Made by a program: the position numbers and the translations under genes
NCBI GenBank assembly: GCA_019245455.1
Contig: JAFARM010000231.1
Coordinates: forward strand, 1-10,848
Length of the DNA: 10,848 bases
Direction: 5' to 3'
Source: Sphingomonadaceae bacterium
Lineage (GTDB): Bacteria > Pseudomonadota > Alphaproteobacteria > Sphingomonadales > Sphingomonadaceae
The notes under the pieces: generated by a model
The model's input: the letters and a program-made list of their open reading frames with translations, nothing else
The model's database searches: none
Told to the model about the DNA's origin: nothing
In this document: piece after piece, positions 6,163 through 10,848 of the stretch
How positions within the stretch are numbered: the stretch's first letter is position 1
How the letters are laid out: every line of letters starts with the position of its first letter

Positions 6163-7405
6163 AGCTCCTCCCCGGAACGGGGAGGTGGCACCGCGAAGCG
6201 GTGACGGAGGGGGCGCTCGCCGCGCGACGTGCCGCCCGCGCGGGGCGAGCGGCCCCTCCACCACGCCGCTGAAGAAGCGGCGCGGTCCCCCTCCCCGTTC
6301 CGGGGAGGATCTAGCCGTCCGCCTCCGTTCCGCCGCGCGCGACCACGGCTTCGCCGCCGTCGGCATTGCGCCGGCCGCCGCCGCGCCGCGCGCCGGCGAA
6401 CGGCTGCGCGCCTGGCTCGACGCCGGGATGCACGGTGAGATGCTGTGGATGGCCGACACCGCCGACCGCCGTGCCTCACCCGCGGCATTGTGGCCGGAGG
6501 TTCGGAGCGTCGTCATGCTCGGCGTCGACTATACGCCCGCGCTCGATCCCGCTCGGCTGGCGGCGCGGCCCAACCGCGGCGCGATCAGCGTCTATGCGCT
6601 GGGCGGCGACTATCACGACATCGTCAAGCGGCGGCTGAAGGCGCTCGGGCGCTGGCTCGCCGCGGCGGCCCCGGCACCGCTCAAGGTCTTCGTCGACACC
6701 GCGCCGGTGATGGAGAAGCCGCTCGCCGAAGCCGCCGGGCTCGGCTGGCAGGGCAAGCACACCAACCTCGTCAGCCGGACGCACGGCAGCTGGCTGTTCC
6801 TCGGCGCGATCTACACGACGCTCGATCTGGTGCCGGTGGTACCCGAGCGCGGTCCGGTCCCCCCGGTACCGGCGCTGCCCCCGCCGTCGCACGGGCCGAC
6901 CCCGAACCGCTGCGGTTCGTGCGATGCCTGCCAGCGCGCGTGCCCGACGAACGCCTTCCCTGAACCATACCGGCTCGATGCGCGACGTTGCATCTCCTAT
7001 TTGACGATCGAGCACAAGGGGCCGATCCCGGCCGAGTTCCGCCGCGCGATCGGCAACCGCATCTACGGCTGCGACGACTGCCTGAGCGTCTGCCCGTGGA
7101 ACAAGTTCGCTCAAGCGGCGCACGACCTGAGCTTCGCCCCGCGCGCCGAGCTTGCCGCGCCGCGCCTCGCCGACCTGCTCGCGCTCGACGACGTCACCTT
7201 CCGTCAGGTCTTCGCCGGCTCGCCGATCAAGCGCATCGGCCGCGACCGGCTGGTGCGGAACGCCGCCATCGCCGCCGGCAACAGCGGCGACCCGGCGCTC
7301 ACGGCAGCGCTCGCGCCCCTGCTCGACGACCCCTCGCCGGTCGTCCGCGACGCCGCCGCGTGGGCGTGCGCCGAGCTCGCCGGGCCCGCCCTCAGCGCGG
7401 GTTGA
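6143..7405 (+). CDS. queG: Epoxyqueuosine reductase QueG with a repeat-encoded insertion near the N-terminus
   Basis: Cobalamin- and iron-sulfur-dependent enzyme that reduces epoxyqueuosine to queuosine in tRNA. It is recognised by FVDTAPVMEKPLAEAAGLGWQGKHTNLV-type sequence (183-210, putative catalytic Asp185) and two 4Fe-4S motifs: CGSCDACQRACP (Cys257, 260, 263, 267) with partner Cys317, and YGCDDCLSVCP (Cys310, 313, 317) with Cys283 in RRCISYLTIEH. HEAT-like helices make up the C-terminus. At 420 residues it is about 50 longer than usual. Residues 8-55 are low-complexity Pro/Arg/Gly sequence encoded by the composite palindrome at 6166-6309, and QueG homology starts right after it (DLAVRLRSAARDHGFAAVGIAP). 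The only ATG before the homology is at 6143, overlapping the GST stop by 20 bases, with no well-placed ribosome-binding site, so translational coupling is likely. An in-frame GTG at 6185 lies inside the repeat. The 3' end overlaps the convergent PBP gene by 14 bases. Confidence 0.88.
   Translation: MTNWISEAPPRNGEVAPRSGDGGGARRATCRPRGASGPSTTPLKKRRGPPPRSGEDLAVRLRSAARDHGFAAVGIAPAAAAPRAGERLRAWLDAGMHGEMLWMADTADRRASPAALWPEVRSVVMLGVDYTPALDPARLAARPNRGAISVYALGGDYHDIVKRRLKALGRWLAAAAPAPLKVFVDTAPVMEKPLAEAAGLGWQGKHTNLVSRTHGSWLFLGAIYTTLDLVPVVPERGPVPPVPALPPPSHGPTPNRCGSCDACQRACPTNAFPEPYRLDARRCISYLTIEHKGPIPAEFRRAIGNRIYGCDDCLSVCPWNKFAQAAHDLSFAPRAELAAPRLADLLALDDVTFRQVFAGSPIKRIGRDRLVRNAAIAAGNSGDPALTAALAPLLDDPSPVVRDAAAWACAELAGPALSAG
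6166..6309. repeat. 144-bp composite palindromic repeat inside queG
   Basis: Perfect 20-bp inverted arms lie at 6166-6185 and 6290-6309. Each arm is itself a hairpin: CTCCCCG-GAA-CGGGGAG on the left, and the same with a TTC loop on the right. Inside the left arm a second small hairpin ACCGC-GAA-GCGGT (6190-6202) follows. On the right, its counterpart is longer, with an extra CCGCT-TCTTC-AGCGG-like segment around 6264-6281. GGAGGGG and GGGCGCTCGCC blocks on the left are answered by complementary blocks near 6241-6258, so the whole 144 bp can fold as one long imperfect hairpin. Similar CTCCCCGGAACGGGGAG elements are, from general knowledge, dispersed in sphingomonad genomes. No transposase is present. 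Confidence 0.85.
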
Positions 7406-9398
7406 GCGTCTCGTCGAGCCACTTGTCGTCGAGCCGCGGCGCGTCGCCCGCCGGCCGCCCCCCGCGCGGCGCGTTGAGATCGACCTCGCCGCTGCGGTCG
7501 GGCTGCACGCCGGGCGCGGCTGGGTCGGGGGCGAGGCCGTAGACCTGGTCGTCGGGCTCGAGCCCCAGGTCGGGCGAAGCGACCTCGGTCGTCAGCGGCG
7601 CGGGCGGGGTGCCGCCGACCGCGCGTGCCATATAGGCGGCGAACGCGCGGGCCGGCGCGCGGCCGCCCTGGAGCACCGGCACGGGCTTCGAATCGTCGCG
7701 CCCCATCCACACGCCCGCCGTCATGCCGCTGGTGAAGCCGACGAACCAGCCGTCCTTGTTGCTGCTCGTCGTCCCCGTCTTGCCCGCCAGCGGCCGGCCG
7801 ATCTGCGCGTTCCTGCCCGTGCCGGTCTCGACCGCGGCCTTCATCAAATCGGTCATCTTCGCCGCGACATACGGCGCGACGAGGACGCGCGGGTCGGGCG
7901 GCTCGCGCGTGTAGAGGACGCGCCCCGACCCCGTCGTGATCCGGGTGATGGCATAGGGCCGCGCCTCGACGCCCTGGTTGGCGATGGCGGCATAAGCGGC
8001 GGTCAGCTCGATCAGCGTCACGTCCGACGCGCCGAGCGCCATCGCCGGGCGACGGTCGATCGGCGTCGTGATGCCGAAGCGGCGGGCGACGTCGGCCACC
8101 GTGTCGAAGCCGACGCGCTGCGCCAGCCGGACGGCGACGGTGTTGACCGACCGGGCGAACGCCTCGCGCACCGTCATCGGCCCGGCGAACCCCGGCGTGA
8201 AGTTCTTCGGGCTCCAGCCGTCGATGGTGATCGGCGCGTCGACGACCTGGTCGTCGGGGTTCACCCCGTCCTCGATGGCGGCGACATAGTCGAACAGCTT
8301 CCAGCTCGACCCCGGCTGACGGCGGGCGGCGACGGCGCGGTTGTAGTTGCTCGTCACATAGTCGCGCCCGCCGACCATCGCCTTGACCGCGCCGTCGTGG
8401 GCCAGCGCGACCAGCGCGCCCTGCGTGCCGGCTGGAGCCTCGGCGGCGATCGCGGCCTCGGCGGCGCGCTGGCCGGCGGGGTCGAGCGTCGTCTGCACCG
8501 ACAGCGGCTCGACCGTCTCGTCGGTCAGGTCCTCGACCTGCGCCAGGACGTAATCGGTGAAGTAACGCACGCCCGACTGACGCGCCTGCGGCGCGAAGCG
8601 CAGGCCGTCGAGGTTCGCCGCCGCCGCCTCGCCGCGCGTGATCGACCCCGATTCGACCATCGTCTGAATGACCGTCGCCGCCCGGTCGCGCGCGGCGATC
8701 GGGTCGGCCGACGGGGCATAGCGGCTGGGGGCCTTGACCAGCCCGGCGATGATCGCCGCCTCGGGCAGGCTGAGCGTCGCCGCCGGGTGGCCGAAGAACT
8801 TGCGGCTCGCAGCGTCGATGCCGTAGGCGCCGCCGCCGAAGTAGACGCGGTTCAGGTACAGCTCGAGGATCGCCTCCTTGGTGAAGCGCCGCTCGATGGC
8901 CAGCGCCAGCACCGCCTCGCGCACCTTGCGGCCGAAGGTGCGGTTCGACGTCAGGAAGACATTCCGCGCCAGCTGCTGGGTGATCGTCGATGCGCCCTGA
9001 GTGAAGCGGCCGGCACGACCGGCGACGGCCAGGCTGCGGGCGATGCCGATCGGGTCGACGCCGGGGTGCTGATAGAAACGCCGGTCCTCCACCGCGATCA
9101 TCGCCGCGGTCATCGTGTGCGGGATGCGGGCGTAGGGCAGCCATTCGCCATAGCTCGGGCCGAGCGTCACCAGCACGCTGTTGTCGGCGCCGCGGATCTC
9201 GACCGACTGGCCGTTGGGCGACTTCCGCAGCTCGTCGAAGGTCGGCAGCGACTGCATGGCGACGACGACCGACACGCCGAGCGCGATCAGGCCGAGGAGG
9301 ACAAGGGCGACGACAAGCTTGCCGGTGCCGGCGAGGAACGCGGCGAAGCCTCCGCGGGGCGGCGCACGGCGGGCGGGGCGGGGGGAGCGGTCGGCCAT
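7392..9398 (-). CDS. Bifunctional penicillin-binding protein, PBP1 class (glycosyltransferase GT51 + transpeptidase)
   Basis: A 668-residue class A PBP that polymerises and cross-links peptidoglycan on the periplasmic side of the inner membrane. A short basic cytoplasmic tail is followed by one membrane anchor (about 26-48). The GT51 domain (about 70-240) shows EDRRFYQHPGVDP (Glu104 catalytic), QGASTITQQLARN (134-146), RKVREAVLALAIERRFTKEAILELYLNRVYFG (157-188 region) and LPEAAIIAGLVKAPSRY. The transpeptidase domain (about 320-590) has the acyl-Ser motif SSWK (Ser364-Lys367) in RQPGSSWKLFDY, the SVN triad (417-419) and the KTGTT box (540-544). It is shorter than E. coli PBP1a/1b and lacks extra inserted domains. 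The C-terminal 70 residues are a polar Pro/Asp-rich tail ending LDDKWLDETLNPR. The start is an ATG without a clear ribosome-binding site. It converges with queG (14-base overlap) and lies downstream of the DsrE-like gene by 74 bases. Confidence 0.93.
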   Translation of the reverse strand: MADRSPRPARRAPPRGGFAAFLAGTGKLVVALVLLGLIALGVSVVVAMQSLPTFDELRKSPNGQSVEIRGADNSVLVTLGPSYGEWLPYARIPHTMTAAMIAVEDRRFYQHPGVDPIGIARSLAVAGRAGRFTQGASTITQQLARNVFLTSNRTFGRKVREAVLALAIERRFTKEAILELYLNRVYFGGGAYGIDAASRKFFGHPAATLSLPEAAIIAGLVKAPSRYAPSADPIAARDRAATVIQTMVESGSITRGEAAAANLDGLRFAPQARQSGVRYFTDYVLAQVEDLTDETVEPLSVQTTLDPAGQRAAEAAIAAEAPAGTQGALVALAHDGAVKAMVGGRDYVTSNYNRAVAARRQPGSSWKLFDYVAAIEDGVNPDDQVVDAPITIDGWSPKNFTPGFAGPMTVREAFARSVNTVAVRLAQRVGFDTVADVARRFGITTPIDRRPAMALGASDVTLIELTAAYAAIANQGVEARPYAITRITTGSGRVLYTREPPDPRVLVAPYVAAKMTDLMKAAVETGTGRNAQIGRPLAGKTGTTSSNKDGWFVGFTSGMTAGVWMGRDDSKPVPVLQGGRAPARAFAAYMARAVGGTPPAPLTTEVASPDLGLEPDDQVYGLAPDPAAPGVQPDRSGEVDLNAPRGGRPAGDAPRLDDKWLDETLNPR

Positions 9399-9428
9399 GC
9401 AGGTGTGTTATCCGCTTAAGGCGGTTCG

Positions 9429-9466
9429 CGGCGCGCCGCAAGGGCGATGATCCTTCCGGCGCGCCG
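9429..9466. repeat. Pair of identical 10-bp palindromes between the DsrE-like and PBP genes
   Basis: CGGCGCGCCG occurs at 9429-9438 and 9457-9466, 28 bases apart. The first copy extends to the 12-bp palindrome GCGGCGCGCCGC (9428-9439). Because each is self-complementary, the copies can also pair with one another as a stem with an 18-base loop. This could be a terminator-like stem after the DsrE-like gene or a paired operator ahead of the PBP gene. GC-rich palindromes are frequent by chance here. Confidence 0.35.
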
Positions 9467-9472
9467 AGGGGA

Positions 9473-9778
9473 TCAGGCGAGCACGATCTGCGCCGCGCCC
9501 GCCTGCGCCACGAAGCCGACCATGCCGCCGGCTGCAACGCCGGCGGGCAGGATGGCCGCCGACAGGCCGAGCGCGGCAAGGCCCGACTGGCAGGCGACGA
9601 CGCGGACGCCGAGGTCGAGCGCGGCCGCGAGCCGGGCGTCGGGTGCGGTGAGCACAGCGACGCTCGCGCCGTCGAACAGCATCGCCACGTCGCGCCCGAG
9701 CGCGGCGGCGGCGGCGGCAAGCGCGAGTGCGGTGGCAGGGTCAGCCGTCTCGCCGACGATGATGGCAAGGGGCGTCAC
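9473..9778 (-). CDS. DsrE-like small sulfur-transfer family protein
   Basis: 101 residues with the alternating beta/alpha layout of the DsrE/TusD fold: a first strand PLAIIVGE, a long Ala-rich helix (13-27), a strand VAMLFDGASV, then a helix, then VRVVACQSGLAALGLSAAILPAGVAAGGMVGFVA (59-91). Cys63 in VVACQSGL lies where these small proteins usually have a conserved cysteine. Members bind or relay sulfane sulfur, but many stand-alone copies are uncharacterised, so a sulfur role is inferred. The start is a GTG at 9778 preceded by AGAGG with an 8-base spacer, which is a good ribosome-binding site and decides the start. It probably follows dut and moeB on the same strand, separated from moeB by a 110-bp palindromic repeat. 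No TusB or TusC partner is beside it. Confidence 0.7.
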   Translation of the reverse strand: MTPLAIIVGETADPATALALAAAAAALGRDVAMLFDGASVAVLTAPDARLAAALDLGVRVVACQSGLAALGLSAAILPAGVAAGGMVGFVAQAGAAQIVLA

Positions 9779-9802
9779 GCGCTCGGCACCTCTTTATGCA
9801 TC

Positions 9803-9912
9803 GTCATCCCCGCGAAAGCGGGGACCCATCTCCCGCGGCCCGGCCCAATGCGACGCGCGCCGCGCCGCTTGGCCGGCGGCAGGAGATTGGTCCCCGCATT
9901 CGCGGGGATGAC
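9803..9912. repeat. 110-bp dispersed palindromic repeat between moeB and the DsrE-like gene
   Basis: Inverted arms of 31 bp at 9803-9833 and 9882-9912 differ at two positions. Each arm has its own hairpin: CCCCGC-GAAA-GCGGGG on the left, and CCCCGC-ATTC-GCGGGG on the right. The centre is partly complementary too (for example GGCCCGGCC near 9837-9845 against GGCCGGCGGC near 9871-9880). GTCATCCCCGCGAAAGCGGGGA-type elements are, from general knowledge, among the common dispersed repeats of Proteobacteria. It ends 21 bases before the moeB stop and 24 bases upstream of the DsrE-like start, so a transcript running from dut to the DsrE-like gene would carry it as RNA structure. Confidence 0.85.
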
Positions 9913-9933
9913 AAGAAGTGGAGGAGCTACGCA

Positions 9934-10683
9934 TCATCCACCCGAACACCCCGCGCACCCCGGGTCCTTCGTCAGCGCGACCGTCCGCATCCGCAAGCCG
10001 AGCGCATCGAACAGCAGCAGCCGCCCGGCGATATCGGCCCCGAAGCCGGTCACCTGGCGGATCACCTCCATCGCCTGCAAACTGCCCATGACGCCGGCGA
10101 CGGCCCCCAGGATGCCCTCGTCGGCGCAGCTCGCCCCCTCGCGCGCCGGATCGCGGCCGACGAAGCAGCGGTAGCACGGCTTGTCCGCCTCCCAGCCGCG
10201 GAAGGTCGCCAGCTGCCCGTCGAACGGTCCGACCGCCGCCGAGACCAGCGGGATGCGCAGCGCCAGCGCGGCGTTGGCGACGGCGAGGCGCGTGGCGAAG
10301 CTGTCCGACCCGTCGGCGATCACGTCGTGCCCGGCGAGCAGCGCCGCCGCGTTACCGGCGTCGAGCCGCTCGCCCCGCGGCGTGACGGCGACATCGGGGT
10401 TGATCCGGCGGAGCGCATCGCCGGCGCTGGCGGTCTTCGCCCGGCCGACGTCCACCGTCCCGTGCAGCACCTGCCGCTGCAGGTTCGACAGCGCGACGAC
10501 ATCATCGTCGATCACCGTCAGCCGCCCGATGCCGGCGGCGGCGAGGTACATCAGGCACGGCGAGCCGAGGCCCCCGGCCCCGACCACCGCCACCCTCGCC
10601 GCCAGCAGCCTGGCCTGGCCGGCGCCGCCGATCTCCTTCAGCACGATGTGGCGGGCGTAGCGGTCGAGCTGGTCGTCGCGCAC
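9934..10683 (-). CDS. moeB: MoeB/ThiF family adenylyltransferase (molybdopterin synthase sulfurtransferase activator)
   Basis: 249 residues, the size of MoeB without a fused rhodanese domain. It adenylates the C-terminal Gly-Gly of small ubiquitin-like sulfur carriers (MoaD for molybdopterin, or ThiS for thiamine), preparing them to receive sulfur. The sequence begins RYARHIVLKEIGGAGQ. The ATP-binding motif is GAGGLGSP (36-43 region), followed by DDDVVALSNLQRQ (59-71), ADGSDSFATR (123-132) and CADEGILGAVAGVMGSLQAMEVIR (186-209), which contains Cys186. Two CxxC pairs (Cys170/173 and Cys243/246) form the structural zinc site. The start is the GTG at 10683, only 4 bases after the dut stop, so co-translation with dut is likely. 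MoeB and ThiF cannot be separated on sequence alone; one enzyme may serve both pathways. A palindromic repeat lies just downstream. Confidence 0.9.
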   Translation of the reverse strand: MRDDQLDRYARHIVLKEIGGAGQARLLAARVAVVGAGGLGSPCLMYLAAAGIGRLTVIDDDVVALSNLQRQVLHGTVDVGRAKTASAGDALRRINPDVAVTPRGERLDAGNAAALLAGHDVIADGSDSFATRLAVANAALALRIPLVSAAVGPFDGQLATFRGWEADKPCYRCFVGRDPAREGASCADEGILGAVAGVMGSLQAMEVIRQVTGFGADIAGRLLLFDALGLRMRTVALTKDPGCAGCSGG

Positions 10684-10687
10684 CGCC

Positions 10688-10848
10688 TCAGTGGCCCGTC
10701 GAGCCGAACCCGCCGGTGCCGCGCGCCGTGTCGGTCGCCACCGTCTCGACGGGCTGCCACCGCGCCCGCACGACGGGCGCGACGACGAGCTGCGCGATCC
10801 GCACCCCGCGCGTGATCGTCACCGGCTCGCTACCCTGGTTCGCCAGCA
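10688..10848 (-). CDS. dut: dUTP diphosphatase, C-terminal part (runs off right edge)
   Basis: The last 52 codons of a trimeric dUTPase; the 5' part is beyond the window. Visible are the strand [16 protein letters not shown] (the conserved RIAQ segment) and the C-terminal glycine-rich motif 5 [10 protein letters not shown], which closes over the uracil nucleotide in the active site. The enzyme hydrolyses dUTP to dUMP and pyrophosphate, keeping uracil out of DNA and supplying dTMP synthesis. The moeB start follows 4 bases after the stop, so dut is the likely promoter-proximal gene of a dut-moeB unit. Confidence 0.93.
   Translation of the reverse strand, partial: LANQGSEPVTITRGVRIAQLVVAPVVRARWQPVETVATDTARGTGGFGSTGH

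Noticed and set aside
6185..6187. GTG inside the repeat as the queG start.
   Set aside because: The purine-rich GGGGAG sits directly against the GTG, too close to act as a ribosome-binding site. The ATG at 6143 explains the frame through the whole repeat and the overlap with GST. It is not fully excluded.
7152..9419. Very long open frames antisense or out of frame to the PBP and DsrE-like genes (755 and 854 codons).
   Set aside because: They are Arg/Ala/Pro/Gly-rich with no domain pattern, and are explained by GC-rich third positions of the real genes on the opposite strand or in another frame.
9803..9912. CRISPR-like or attachment-site interpretation of the palindromic repeats.
   Set aside because: There are only two inverted arms with no spacer series, no cas genes, no tRNA and no integrase, so dispersed palindromic repeats fit better.

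Overview
The window is GC-rich (roughly 70 percent by eye) bacterial chromosome. It most resembles the Sphingomonadales (Sphingomonas-like Alphaproteobacteria). The reasons are gene content (a DUF3309 micro-protein, a TetA-type MFS protein, a DECR-like short-chain dehydrogenase, a compact PBP1-type enzyme), frequent GTG starts, tight gene packing, and two kinds of composite palindromic repeat of the sort scattered through alphaproteobacterial genomes. No RNA gene, insertion sequence, prophage or CRISPR array was found. Coding density is very high and no gap without a gene exceeds 300 bases. This is mainly housekeeping chromosome, not a defence or mobile island.

Layout, left to right. The 5' half of pmbA/tldE (minus) runs off the left edge, facing away from a 52-residue DUF3309 membrane peptide (plus). 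A TetA-family MFS transporter (minus) converges on that peptide and overlaps its end. A 235-base divergent gap holding a large nested hairpin separates the transporter from an unrecognised secreted protein with an Ala/Pro-rich tail (plus). A 2,4-dienoyl-CoA-reductase-like SDR (minus) converges on it. Then comes a plus-strand run: a TusA-like sulfur carrier, exodeoxyribonuclease III (start overlapping the tusA stop), a glutathione S-transferase and epoxyqueuosine reductase queG. queG converges with and overlaps a bifunctional penicillin-binding protein (minus). Further right, all on minus, are a DsrE-like protein, a MoeB/ThiF-family adenylyltransferase and the 3' end of dut, probably transcribed dut to moeB to dsrE-like.

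Functional threads. DNA/nucleotide hygiene is represented by xth and dut. Sulfur handling and cofactors are represented by TusA-like, DsrE-like and MoeB. The others are tRNA queuosine synthesis (queG), cell-wall synthesis (PBP), detoxification and transport (GST, MFS), and fatty-acid or acyl-CoA chemistry (SDR).

The most notable observation is a 144-bp composite palindrome (6166-6309) lying inside the queG reading frame. Its length is exactly 48 codons, the frame is open throughout, and conceptual removal restores a QueG-like N-terminus that starts at an ATG overlapping the upstream GST gene. It looks like a palindromic repeat inserted into, and translated as part of, a housekeeping enzyme. 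Second is the nested 79-nt hairpin in the divergent gap at 2196-2274. I did not see a clear new multi-gene system.
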